Source of the DNA: Bacillus_BD sp963708895
GTDB lineage: Bacteria > Bacillota > Bacilli > Bacillales > Cytobacillaceae
Assembly (NCBI GenBank): GCA_963708895.1
Contig: CAVPUE010000001.1
Coordinates: forward strand, 27,130 to 91,129
Direction: 5' to 3'
DNA length: 64,000 nucleotides
Program-made: the position numbers and the translations under genes
Shown here: positions 50,876-59,631 of the stretch, in pieces
Layout: each line of letters starts with the position of its first letter
How positions within the stretch are numbered: the stretch's first letter is position 1
The notes under the pieces: generated by a model
Told to the model about the DNA's origin: nothing
Seen by the model: the letters and a program-made list of their open reading frames with translations, nothing else
Database searches by the model: none

Positions 50876-50946
50876 CACTTCGTAGTCAAGCTATTTACGG
50901 TAGCTTGGTAGAAACTTATGGGCCTATCCCCAAAATTATACAATGT
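50876..50946 (-). promoter_or_regulatory. Guanine-class purine riboswitch aptamer upstream of pbuG
   Basis: On the minus strand TATAATTTTGGGG starts P2, the junction is AAGTTTCTACC, P3 is AAGCTA/TAGCTT around CCGTAAA, and the ligand-reading base is C in TTGACTAC, so guanine class. The P2 loop reads GATAGG, six bases instead of the usual seven (GATATGG); this may be another single-base error or a real variant. P1 has one mismatch. Confidence 0.88.
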
Positions 50947-50978
50947 AATTTGCTATGTAATTTTAAAATCACCAACAC

Positions 50979-51007
50979 ATTTTAACAATGCAGAAAACGT
51001 TAGTCAA
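50979..51007 (-). promoter_or_regulatory. SigA promoter of pbuG
   Basis: TTGACT (51007-51002) and TAAAAT (50984-50979) with 17-base spacing, about 30 bases before the aptamer. Confidence 0.7.
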
Positions 51008-51016
51008 TACAAAAAG

Positions 51017-51050
51017 CGAACATTAATTATGTCCGCTTTTTGAACGTTCG
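51017..51050. promoter_or_regulatory. Paired PurBoxes (PurR operator) of pbuG
   Basis: CGAACATT at 51017-51024 and AACGTTCG at 51043-51050 form an inverted pair 18 bases apart directly upstream of the -35 element, the same geometry as at the pur operon. Confidence 0.78.
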
Positions 51051-51075
51051 TTTTTATGTTAAACCTTTATTCTTT

Positions 51076-51100
51076 GCTCCCCTTTTTTAATAAAAGGGAG
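51076..51100 (-). terminator. Possible weak terminator of pntAB
   Basis: CTCCCTTTTATT on the minus strand pairs with AAAAAAGGGGAG, without a following T-run; 38 bases after the pntB stop. Confidence 0.35.
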
Positions 51101-51137
51101 AGTTTATTAATGCAAGGTATTTTCAAAAAGCTCTATC

Positions 51138-52538
51138 TTATAATGCGTTAAGGATTGCTTGTACAGAATCCTTTGCATCACCAAAGGTCATTGATGTGTT
51201 TTCTTTAAAGAATAACGGATTTTGTACTCCCGCATATCCTGCATTCATGGAACGTTTAAATACAATGACATTTTCTGCATTCCAAACTTCAAGAACAGGC
51301 ATACCAGCAATCGGGCTATTTGGATCCTCTTGAGCAGATGGATTTACTGTATCATTTGCCCCGATAACAAGTACTGTTTCTGTATCTGATAAATCATCAT
51401 TAATTTCATCCATTTCTAACACAATATCATATGGTACTTTTGCTTCTGCTAAGAGTACATTCATATGACCTGGTAGACGACCGGCTACCGGGTGAATCGC
51501 AAAGCGAACATTGATTCCTTTATCACGAAGCTTTTTCGTGATTTCCGCTACCGGATATTGCGCCTGAGCTACCGCCATACCATATCCTGGCGTAATGACA
51601 ACAGAGCGTGAATTCTTTAATAACTCTGCGACTTCTACCGGACTCATTTCACGATACTCACCCATTTCTTCTGAATCACCAGAACTAACGGTTTTATTTC
51701 CAAATCCACCAAGAATAACAGAAATGAACGATCGGTTCATCGCTTTACACATAATGTAGGATAAAATCGCACCAGAAGATCCTACTAATGCCCCTGTTAT
51801 GATTAATAGATCATTTGAAAGCATAAATCCAGCTGCTGCTGCTGCCCAACCTGAATAGGAGTTTAGCATAGAGATAACAACTGGCATGTCGGCCCCACCA
51901 ATAGAGGCTACTAAATGCCATCCAAAAGCTAAAGCAATGACTGTCATGATAATTAGGTAATATAGTGAAGGTCCTTGTCCACCTTCCATAATAAATAAAA
52001 CCATAAGAACAACAGTAGCAATAAGAGCTAATAAGTTAAGCTTGTGTTTGCCTGGTATTGAAAGTGCTTTTGAACTAATGAGTCCATGAAGCTTCCCATA
52101 AGCTACAATAGACCCTGTAAAAGTGATCGCACCAATAAAAATACCAAGGTAAATTTCAATTAATTCAATATTTAAAAGAACATCAGTTTCAGGTGTATGA
52201 GTACCTAAATATAAATTTAAAAAACTATTATAACCAACCAGTACAGCCGCTAACCCTACAAAACTATGCAAGACAGCTATCAATTCTGGCATCTCTGTCA
52301 TTTCTACCTTTTTAGCTAATCGAAGCCCTATCAAACTACCAATGAGCATTGCAATTAGTACATAAACTATACTTTGCGGATCAACTAGTAAAATGGTAGC
52401 AATTAAGGCAATGGTCATCCCTATGACACCATAACGATTCCCATTTTTAGCTGTTTCCTGTTTTGATAATCCCGCTAAACTCATAATAAATAAAATTGCA
52501 GCAACGATATATGCTGATGTAATTAATCCTTCTAACAT
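51138..52538 (-). CDS. pntB: PntB, NAD(P) transhydrogenase subunit beta
   Basis: Membrane and NADP(H)-binding subunit of the proton-translocating transhydrogenase, which makes NADPH from NADH at the expense of the proton gradient. 466 residues: about nine hydrophobic helices in the first 270, with VGYNSFLNLYLGTH and GGADMPVVISMLNSYSGWAAAAAGF, then the soluble NADP domain with VVITPGYGMAVAQAQYPV (around 315) and VLLAEAKVPYDIVLEMDEIN and NAENVIVFKRSMNAGYAGVQNPLF. Starts 14 bases after pntA. This enzyme is absent from B. subtilis 168. Confidence 0.95.
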   Translation of the reverse strand: MLEGLITSAYIVAAILFIMSLAGLSKQETAKNGNRYGVIGMTIALIATILLVDPQSIVYVLIAMLIGSLIGLRLAKKVEMTEMPELIAVLHSFVGLAAVLVGYNSFLNLYLGTHTPETDVLLNIELIEIYLGIFIGAITFTGSIVAYGKLHGLISSKALSIPGKHKLNLLALIATVVLMVLFIMEGGQGPSLYYLIIMTVIALAFGWHLVASIGGADMPVVISMLNSYSGWAAAAAGFMLSNDLLIITGALVGSSGAILSYIMCKAMNRSFISVILGGFGNKTVSSGDSEEMGEYREMSPVEVAELLKNSRSVVITPGYGMAVAQAQYPVAEITKKLRDKGINVRFAIHPVAGRLPGHMNVLLAEAKVPYDIVLEMDEINDDLSDTETVLVIGANDTVNPSAQEDPNSPIAGMPVLEVWNAENVIVFKRSMNAGYAGVQNPLFFKENTSMTFGDAKDSVQAILNAL

Positions 52539-52552
52539 GTCTTGTCACCTCT

Positions 52553-54091
52553 CTACTCTTTGCTAAACATTTTTAACATACGTTGAGTAACCGTAAAGCC
52601 ACCCACAATGTTAATCATTGCAATTAATATTCCAATAAATGATAAGACTTTCACAATTGTGTTCGGATTGCTAATTTGCAATAAAGCACCTACTAAAATA
52701 ATACCCGAGATCGCATTCGTAACTGACATGAGAGGTGTGTGTAAAGAATGTGTAACATTCCAAACGACATAATAACCTACCACGATCGCTAATGCAAAAA
52801 CGATAAAATGAGATAAAAATTCAGGAGGTGAGACATATCCTACCCATCCGAATAATAAGACTCCAATTACCCCTAAATAATACTTTAGATTTGAAGGTTT
52901 TTTCTCTACCGCAACTTCTACTTGACTCTCATTCGTTTTTGCTGGAGCCGGAGCCGCTGTCACACTGATAGCTGGAGGTGGAAAAGTTACCTCTCCTTTA
53001 TGAATGACACTCATGTTACGCAAGATAACATCTTCAAAATCAATATTAATATTTCCGTCTTTTTCTTTACATAGCAATTTTGCTAAGTTGACCAAGTTAG
53101 TAGCATACATTTCAGAAGCTTGAGTTGGTAAACGTCCAGGAAGGTCTGTATATCCAATCACCTTTACACCTGAATCCGTTACAAAAATTTCGCCAGGAAC
53201 GGTATACTCACAGTTACCTCCTGCTTGCGCAGCCATATCCACGATGACTGAGCCTGGATTCATACTGTCAACCATTTCCTTTGTAATAAGCTTAGGCGCT
53301 GGTTTCCCCGGAATAAGTGCAGTTGTAATAATGATGTCGATTTCTTTGGCCTGCTGAGCAAATAATTCCATTTCAGCTTTAATAAATTCATCAGACATGA
53401 CCTTTGCATAACCACCGGAAGTAGAGCCATCTTCTTCACCTTCAAATTCAAGCTTTAAAAACTCTCCTCCCATGGATTCAATTTGTTCTGCTACTTCAAG
53501 CCGGGTGTCAAATGCCCGAACAATGGCACCAAGAGATTTACTTGTTCCTATAGCCGCTAACCCAGCTACCCCTGCACCAATAATTAAAACCTTTGCCGGT
53601 GGCACTTTACCAGCTGCAGTAATTTGCCCAGTAAAAAATCTTCCAAAATGATGGGAAGCTTCAATAACTGCTCGATATCCACCAATATTAGCCATAGAAG
53701 ATAAGGCATCCATAGACTGTGCCCTGGAAATTCTCGGTACCATATCCATAGCCAATACGTTAATATTTTTTTTAGAAAGCTTTTTAATCAAGTCTGGATT
53801 TTGCGCTGGATATAAGAAGCTTACTAACGTCGCTCCATCTTTAACTCTAGAAATTTCCTCATCATTTGGCGGGTTAACCTTATAAATGATGTCAGATTGC
53901 CAAATGTCAGCACCCTCTATAACCACTCCTCCAGCATTCCTATACTGTTCATCCGTAAAGCTAGCTCTTTCTCCTGCTCCTGATTCAATTGCAACGTCAA
54001 ATCCGAGCTTTGTTAATTGAGTAATGGTTTTTGGAGTTGCCGCAACACGCGTTTCTCCAATAAGGCTTTCTTTTGGTATTCCAATTCTCAT
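52553..54091 (-). CDS. pntA: PntA, NAD(P) transhydrogenase subunit alpha
   Basis: NAD(H)-binding subunit of the transhydrogenase. The 512-residue protein is the fused type: an alanine-dehydrogenase-like soluble domain (MRIGIPKESLIGETRVAATP; MDMVPRISRAQSMDALSSMANIGGYRAV; the Rossmann loop KVLIIGAGVAGLAAI around 170; LPTQASEMYATNL near 350), an Ala/Pro linker near 400, and three or four membrane helices at the C-terminus (NAISGIILVGALLQI). The frame extends upstream to 54220, but AAAGGAG is seven bases before ATG 54091, and the family begins there. Confidence 0.95.
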   Translation of the reverse strand: MRIGIPKESLIGETRVAATPKTITQLTKLGFDVAIESGAGERASFTDEQYRNAGGVVIEGADIWQSDIIYKVNPPNDEEISRVKDGATLVSFLYPAQNPDLIKKLSKKNINVLAMDMVPRISRAQSMDALSSMANIGGYRAVIEASHHFGRFFTGQITAAGKVPPAKVLIIGAGVAGLAAIGTSKSLGAIVRAFDTRLEVAEQIESMGGEFLKLEFEGEEDGSTSGGYAKVMSDEFIKAEMELFAQQAKEIDIIITTALIPGKPAPKLITKEMVDSMNPGSVIVDMAAQAGGNCEYTVPGEIFVTDSGVKVIGYTDLPGRLPTQASEMYATNLVNLAKLLCKEKDGNINIDFEDVILRNMSVIHKGEVTFPPPAISVTAAPAPAKTNESQVEVAVEKKPSNLKYYLGVIGVLLFGWVGYVSPPEFLSHFIVFALAIVVGYYVVWNVTHSLHTPLMSVTNAISGIILVGALLQISNPNTIVKVLSFIGILIAMINIVGGFTVTQRMLKMFSKE

Positions 54092-54130
54092 TTTCTTACT
54101 CCTTTCAGCATTTAAAAGCCATAAGATGTC

Positions 54131-54147
54131 GTTCACGTGAAGTGAAC
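54131..54147. promoter_or_regulatory. GTTCAC-N5-GTGAAC inverted repeat in the pntA leader
   Basis: Perfect six-base arms around five bases, between the probable promoter and the ribosome site of pntA. A position where a repressor could bind; the factor is unknown. Confidence 0.4.
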
Positions 54148-54172
54148 CCCTAAATAAATTAAGGTAATTAAA

Positions 54173-54201
54173 ACAATAATACGAAAAAAATAAGTTTTCA
54201 A
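54173..54201 (-). promoter_or_regulatory. Probable promoter of pntAB
   Basis: TTGAAA (54201-54196) and TATTGT (54178-54173) at 17 bases. The -35 element overlaps the proximal copy of a 25-base direct repeat. Confidence 0.45.
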
Positions 54202-54240
54202 ATATAAATGAATAGAACAAGTATTCAAAAATAAATGAAT
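54189..54240 (-). repeat. Tandem 25-base direct repeat overlapping the pntA promoter
   Basis: Minus strand: ATTCATTTATTTTTGAATAC with five more bases (54240-54216) is repeated as ATTCATTTATATTTGAAAAC plus five (54213-54189), 22 of 25 positions identical, with a 27-base period. Each copy holds the half-palindrome ATTCA..TGAAT or a variant of it. The position just at and upstream of the -35 suggests an operator. Confidence 0.55.
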
Positions 54241-54369
54241 AAAACCTATTAATTATATCTTACAATAATATGATACTTAGTAACAGAGAAATATTGTGAA
54301 TATTTTATATTAATCTATAAATATTTTTTATAGATACAATTCATAAAGCATAATTTCACCTTCTAGGAC

Positions 54370-54416
54370 AAAAAAGCACCAGGCAACTTCCAAAAAATGG
54401 ATGGTGCCTGGTGCTT
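54370..54416 (-). terminator. Terminator of guaA
   Basis: AAGCACCAGGCA and TGCCTGGTGCTT form a perfect 12-bp stem, with TTTTTTG following on the minus strand. The remaining 280 bases up to pntA are AT-rich and hold its promoter and repeats only. Confidence 0.92.
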
Positions 54417-54473
54417 GATTTTCGATTTAATTATTTTAATATTTTTCTTCATTAATCATTTGATTTTTGTAGT

Positions 54474-56024
54474 CTATTCCCACTCAATCGTAGCCGGTGG
54501 CTTACTTGTAATATCATACACGACGCGGTTCACATGAGGAACTTCATTCACAATACGGGTGGAGATCTTCTCAAGTACATCCCAAGGTATTCTAGCCCAA
54601 TCTGAAGTCATGCCATCAATAGAGGTAACAGCACGAATACCAATTGTATGATCATACGTACGCGCATCACCCATAACACCTACACTACGAATGTTAGGAA
54701 GGACGGTGAAGTATTGCCAAATATCGCGTTCTAGGCCTGCCTTTTTCACTTCATCCCGTAAAATAAAGTCAGATTCTCGAACGATTTCTAATTTATCTTC
54801 CGTGATTTCCCCTAATACACGAATTCCAAGGCCTGGTCCTGGGAATGGTTGGCGCCAAACAATCTCATCTGGCATTCCTAGCTGCGTACCTAAAGCACGT
54901 ACTTCATCTTTAAATAGTGTATTTAGTGGCTCAATCAATTTAAACTGCATATCTTCCGGTAACCCACCAACATTATGGTGAGATTTAATCGTTTGTGCCG
55001 TTGCTGTACCACTTTCAATAATATCGGTATAAAGAGTTCCTTGTGCTAAAAATTCGATTCCTTTTAGTTTTGTTGCTTCATCATCGAATACATAAATAAA
55101 CTCATTTCCAATGATTTTACGTTTTTTCTCTGGATCACTTACACCCTCTAATTTTGAAAGGAAGCGTTCTTTGGCATCGACTTTAATGACATTCATACGG
55201 AACCCATTAGCTAAGGTTTCCATTACACCTTCCGCTTCACCTTTACGTAATAAACCATGATCAACAAAGATACATGTTAATTGATCACCAATCGCTCTAT
55301 GGATCAACACCGCAACTACAGATGAATCAACCCCACCACTTAATGCACATAGAACTTGTTTATCACCAACTGTTTGGCGGATTTTTTCCATTTCAATTTC
55401 AATAAAGTTCTTCATAGACCAATCGCCTTTACAGCCACATACGTCAAATGCGAAGTTTTTCAGCATCTCAAAGCCATATTCAGAATGTTGTACTTCTGGA
55501 TGGAATTGAACAGCATAAAATTTCTTTTCTTCATTACTCATCGCTGAAATAGGACATGATTCACTTGTCGCATCCACAGTAAAACCTTCTGGCGCTTCTA
55601 CAACTAAATCACCATGACTCATCCAAACGACCTGTTCCTTTGGAAGTTTCGCAAGTAGACTAGATTCATTTTGAACCGTAATCGATGCCTTTCCATACTC
55701 ACGGGTACTAGCAGATTCTACTTTCCCGTTTAAGTGCTTGGTCATTAATTGCATCCCATAGCAGATTCCCAAAACAGGCAATCCTAAATCAAAAATCGCT
55801 TCATCACAATGAAAAGCATTTTCATCATAAACACTGTTTGGACCTCCAGAGAATATAATCCCTTTTGGATTCATTTTCTTAATTTCCTCTGCTGTAATGG
55901 TATGCGGATGTAGTTCACTATACACACCAAAGTCACGAATTCTTCTTGTAATTAACTGATTGTATTGGCTCCCAAAATCAAGCACAACAATCATTTCTTG
56001 GTTTTCCATCAAAACTTTCCCCAT
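54474..56024 (-). CDS. guaA: GuaA, GMP synthase (glutamine-hydrolysing)
   Basis: Converts XMP to GMP with ATP and glutamine. 516 residues: an N-terminal class I glutaminase (MIVVLDFGSQYNQLITRR; GICYGMQLMTKHLNGKV with the catalytic Cys around 90; FHPEVQHSEYG with the His and Glu) and a C-terminal PP-loop ATP pyrophosphatase domain (CALSGGVDSSVVA around 235, IESGTATAQTIKSHHNVGGLP, dimerisation domain with FPGPGLGIRVLGE). The end ITSKPPATIEWE is exact for the family. ATG at 56024 with GAGGTG nine bases upstream is used instead of 56069. It follows yebA by about 200 bases; I find no guanine riboswitch in that gap. Confidence 0.97.
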   Translation of the reverse strand: MGKVLMENQEMIVVLDFGSQYNQLITRRIRDFGVYSELHPHTITAEEIKKMNPKGIIFSGGPNSVYDENAFHCDEAIFDLGLPVLGICYGMQLMTKHLNGKVESASTREYGKASITVQNESSLLAKLPKEQVVWMSHGDLVVEAPEGFTVDATSESCPISAMSNEEKKFYAVQFHPEVQHSEYGFEMLKNFAFDVCGCKGDWSMKNFIEIEMEKIRQTVGDKQVLCALSGGVDSSVVAVLIHRAIGDQLTCIFVDHGLLRKGEAEGVMETLANGFRMNVIKVDAKERFLSKLEGVSDPEKKRKIIGNEFIYVFDDEATKLKGIEFLAQGTLYTDIIESGTATAQTIKSHHNVGGLPEDMQFKLIEPLNTLFKDEVRALGTQLGMPDEIVWRQPFPGPGLGIRVLGEITEDKLEIVRESDFILRDEVKKAGLERDIWQYFTVLPNIRSVGVMGDARTYDHTIGIRAVTSIDGMTSDWARIPWDVLEKISTRIVNEVPHVNRVVYDITSKPPATIEWE

Positions 56025-56228
56025 CAGCCTATTCACCTCATCCATATTGGTTATACTACTAGTCTTCACTAAATACTATAATATGTTACATAAAAACTCT
56101 TTTATCAAAATAAATGAATGTAGCTATTATTGTACAAAGGGTTTATTACTTAAGCCTAACTAACATTGGGTTCATTATTATCACTTTTCGTTTCCCGAAC
56201 ATTATTGTACATTTCACTAATAGTACGG

Positions 56229-58418
56229 TCAAGACACTGACCTTTTTATTAAATTTTCCCACAATTGTTTCATCGTACTCCATGTGTCAGTTTCTAGCCC
56301 ATTTCCATATAAATATTTTTCATATTGTCTTGTAAGTAGCTTCATTTCATTTGTTGAAAAATGACGATCGATTTCATCCGCATATTCCCGTAATGTTTGT
56401 CCTGATTTCCTTTTATAACCTGCCCGATTTAATTGTTTTAATAAAACCAGATAAGCATCAATAAAAGACTCATTTCCCTCTAAATGTTTAAACTTTCTTA
56501 TATAATACTTCGGCAACCATTTTGCACGAATTCGATAAAGATAGAACCCAGTTAGAATCATAACAAGAATAAAGGCATAGAACCATACAATGTTTCTTGA
56601 GAAAAATTCCATTATGTTCTCCCCGATTTCTTTCAAGGAGACTGTTTGATTTTCCCCAGCAGTGGTAGTCTGTGTATCTTGCTCCTGTTTTTCAGGTTCC
56701 TCTGGTTTAGTACTTTCAATATTCGCTGTCATTTCTTCTACTGACTCTTCTTCATTCAAATAGTACTGTATTGGATTTGAAAAACCTGGTGTAGGGTCAA
56801 ATGTGACCCATCCAACAAGTGGAAAATAGGCTTCAACCCAAGCATGAGCATTATTATTTGTTACTTCATATTCATACATTCCATCATTATAACTAATATA
56901 TTCTCCCTCGGTATAGCCTTTTACCCACCTTGCCGGAATATCGAGTGAACGTAACAAAACAATCATCGAAGTAGAAAAGTTATTACAATACCCGACCATC
57001 GTTTCGAATAAAAATTGATCAACATAATCCTCGTTTGCACCAGGAATCGCTACATCTTGTAAACTATAGGAGAAAGTTGGTCCTTTCAAATATCGTTCAA
57101 TCGCCTTCGCTTTGTCATACCATGTTTCCTCTTCTGCTGTTATCTCGGCAGCCAAATCACGAACCCTTTCTGGCAACTCGTCAGGTAGCTGGGTATATTG
57201 CGAAATAAATTCTTCACTTAAATTTGTTTCTTTTAAACTTTTTGTTGCCTGTAAGGCAATCATTGAGTAATTTGGTTTTTCATAGGTAACATAATACTCT
57301 GTGATTGAAGCTGGCTCTGTACCTATAAATGAATTCACTTTCTCAATTGACGGATCTAACTCGAAGGAATAATGGTCGCCACTCTGAATCTTCGTTACTC
57401 CAAATGGATAAACCACATGAGGATATTCCTTCATTTGTTTTACAGTGCTGGTTTGAACGGTCTTTTCAACAGCACCGTTTTCGATAAAGGAAATAATTGG
57501 CACATTATTTTCTGATGAAAATGGAATGGGTTCTGCTTCTTGATTAGATTGAACCCAGCCCTTTCCGGTGTAAACATCTTTACTTTCTACTTTCCAATAA
57601 TGGTCTGATTCTACCTTTGTTTGAAAAACGATAGTGCGATCCTCTGACAAAGAGCCACCTAAACTACTATCATCTACTCCGTAACCAATTGTTTTGCTAC
57701 TTGATCCAACCTTCAAATCATTTTTTATAAAAGAAACAGGGTCAGGCCAAATCGGATCTGCTTTAGGAAGACCATATCCAATAGACGCACTTAAAACAAT
57801 CATAATCAATAAAGAGAGAAGCCATTTTCGAGTTGTTTTGGTTTGAAAATCAATTTTTCCATTCTTCCTTAAACGTTGAAGTGTTAAAATTCCCATCATC
57901 AAAAACCCACTAAGCACCGTTCTGACAATTGCCCAACTAGCGTCATAGGCTGTGAAAGTATCTAAAATGGTAATATAAACCGTTGTTAATAGGAAGAAAG
58001 TAAAAATCTTTTTCCTTTGAATCAACCAGTATTGCAGTAAATAGACCATGAACGCCAATAAAATAAAAAACAATAAACTTCTAAAAAGATGTGTTAATCC
58101 AACCCAATTCCCTGAAAACAAATAGTCAATATTACTCTTTATTTCTATTAGAAAGGGAGTTACCCACTGGAATTGAAGGAAATCCCCTTCATAATAAATT
58201 TCATGAAGTAAAAAAACAATCGCTATTCCTTTTATAGAAATATTAATCATGAATGGAGTTGGGAAAAAGGAAAGAATAAAGCAGACTGATAGAAATACAA
58301 GAAAAACCCAGATTTCAGCTGTTCCCGAGAGCTTCTGGATCGGCCAAATCCATTCGAAAAGCAGTAGGAAACTGAAAATATTTAATAAGAGGTATGAGAA
58401 ATTCCACCTTTCACTCAA
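56229..58418 (-). CDS. yebA: YebA-type membrane protein with transglutaminase-like domain
   Basis: About 729 residues. The first 200 contain six or seven hydrophobic helices. The extracellular part carries a transglutaminase-like (cysteine protease fold) domain with Cys in MVGYCNNFSTSMIVLLRSLDIPARWVKGY (around 475), His in NNAHAWVEAYFP (around 520) and Asp in VTFDPTPGF (around 535). A membrane helix and a cytoplasmic DUF4129-like tail follow. TTG at 58418 is the likely start: GGAGG is nine bases upstream, and the frame's ATG at 58457 lies within yeaD. It overlaps yeaD by eight bases. Substrate unknown; the yeaC-yeaD-yebA set resembles MoxR/DUF58/transglutaminase systems suspected to mature surface proteins. 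Confidence 0.9.
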   Translation of the reverse strand: MSERWNFSYLLLNIFSFLLLFEWIWPIQKLSGTAEIWVFLVFLSVCFILSFFPTPFMINISIKGIAIVFLLHEIYYEGDFLQFQWVTPFLIEIKSNIDYLFSGNWVGLTHLFRSLLFFILLAFMVYLLQYWLIQRKKIFTFFLLTTVYITILDTFTAYDASWAIVRTVLSGFLMMGILTLQRLRKNGKIDFQTKTTRKWLLSLLIMIVLSASIGYGLPKADPIWPDPVSFIKNDLKVGSSSKTIGYGVDDSSLGGSLSEDRTIVFQTKVESDHYWKVESKDVYTGKGWVQSNQEAEPIPFSSENNVPIISFIENGAVEKTVQTSTVKQMKEYPHVVYPFGVTKIQSGDHYSFELDPSIEKVNSFIGTEPASITEYYVTYEKPNYSMIALQATKSLKETNLSEEFISQYTQLPDELPERVRDLAAEITAEEETWYDKAKAIERYLKGPTFSYSLQDVAIPGANEDYVDQFLFETMVGYCNNFSTSMIVLLRSLDIPARWVKGYTEGEYISYNDGMYEYEVTNNNAHAWVEAYFPLVGWVTFDPTPGFSNPIQYYLNEEESVEEMTANIESTKPEEPEKQEQDTQTTTAGENQTVSLKEIGENIMEFFSRNIVWFYAFILVMILTGFYLYRIRAKWLPKYYIRKFKHLEGNESFIDAYLVLLKQLNRAGYKRKSGQTLREYADEIDRHFSTNEMKLLTRQYEKYLYGNGLETDTWSTMKQLWENLIKRSVS

Positions 58419-59631
58419 GACTCCCCACCTCCATTGTTTCCGCCTGAAACGGTCCATTGTGAATAAAGGAAACTACGATTCTATATGACCTTGCTAACTG
58501 TTTCAACGCTTGTTGAGATGGTGCAGCAGAGCTATTTTCCGATTCCATAACAATAATAACCACAGGTTTTTTCCCCAATGAGATTTTACTCGCTGCCTCA
58601 ATGAGCTGCTCTGTCAAATGACTTGTGAGGAAAAAAAGAGCGGCTTTTTGATCCATCATAATTCTTTCCTTTACTATTGCTTCATGAAAAGCGATAGGAC
58701 TTCGATCTTGGATTTTCGCTAAGTGAAAGAACAGTTGTTGTCTACTATATTCTCCACCGTGAATAGGCATGGAGATTGTTTCTTCGCTAACCGATAAAAA
58801 GCCAATCTTTGTTCCTTTATACAAAAGAACCTGTCCCAGTGATGCCGTAAAAGAAACAAGATTCTCAAACTGTGGGGATGGAGTACTATCCATTACTAGT
58901 AACACATCTGTTGATTGACCTGTTTCAAATTCCTTTGTAACCATTCCATTACGCTTAGCAGATGCCTTCCAGTTAATCCATGAAAGGCGATCTCCTGGTT
59001 GATATTCTCGAATCCCTACCACCATAGAAGGATCACTCTGTAGATGACCCTTTGTCAGTTGTATGCTTTGTTGGAGTAATTGATTTGCCGATACTTGGAT
59101 GTATTCTTTAAACGAGGGGAAAACAAGGATCTTCTCATCTGTCAAAATATATTTCTCTTTTTCTATGATTCCGAGTAAGTCTCCGATCCTCACTACAATA
59201 TTTCGGAATTCATGTTCTCCTCTTGGCAAATTTCTCATTCTATATTGGAATGAAAATTCTCTTTGAAAGCCTAAAAAATAAATCGTTTTATTACTATGAT
59301 GGTGAACAGACTTTTGAATGGTTGGACTAAGATCGTCTTCTATAATGATAAAAAGAAGTGGAAAGGCATGGTTTCGTTTGATTGTAATCGTTACCGTTAT
59401 ATCATCATGGGCAAAGTATTCCCATTTACTAAATTCTCTTTCAGCAGTAAAGCTTTGTAACGAAAAAAGGACTACATAGAGGGCATATAATGCGAAGGGC
59501 AAAAAGCTATAAAATAAAAACCAACTAACAAACCCTCCTTGAAACATGGCATATGAAAAGGTGATCAAAATAAGGAGCAACAAACTAAACAATTTCCAGA
59601 TCTTCCTTAGGGACTGGAAAATCTTTATCAT
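58411..59631 (-). CDS. yeaD: YeaD, DUF58 membrane protein
   Basis: A 406-residue protein with two N-terminal hydrophobic helices and a cytoplasmic DUF58 domain. The DUF58 core reads VVGIREYQPGDRLSWINWKASAKRNGMVTKEFE (around 205-240), followed by DVLLVMDSTPSP, a von Willebrand A-like fold whose D-x-S-x-S is partly kept as DSTPS. DUF58 proteins work with MoxR ATPases. Its ribosome site lies in the end of the MoxR gene (GAGGGTG), so translation is coupled. Precise function unknown. Confidence 0.9.
   Translation of the reverse strand: MIKIFQSLRKIWKLFSLLLLILITFSYAMFQGGFVSWFLFYSFLPFALYALYVVLFSLQSFTAEREFSKWEYFAHDDITVTITIKRNHAFPLLFIIIEDDLSPTIQKSVHHHSNKTIYFLGFQREFSFQYRMRNLPRGEHEFRNIVVRIGDLLGIIEKEKYILTDEKILVFPSFKEYIQVSANQLLQQSIQLTKGHLQSDPSMVVGIREYQPGDRLSWINWKASAKRNGMVTKEFETGQSTDVLLVMDSTPSPQFENLVSFTASLGQVLLYKGTKIGFLSVSEETISMPIHGGEYSRQQLFFHLAKIQDRSPIAFHEAIVKERIMMDQKAALFFLTSHLTEQLIEAASKISLGKKPVVIIVMESENSSAAPSQQALKQLARSYRIVVSFIHNGPFQAETMEVGSLE

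Noticed and set aside
54092..54220. N-terminal extension of PntA upstream to 54220
   Set aside because: It would translate the promoter repeats and leader; AAAGGAG before ATG 54091 fixes the start.
56188..56205. A PurBox-like CCGAACATT upstream of guaA
   Set aside because: Only one half-site with two consensus mismatches; no inverted partner at 16-19 bases, so not enough for a PurR operator.
56025..56228. A guanine riboswitch in front of guaA
   Set aside because: None of the aptamer's junction or loop sequences occurs there.
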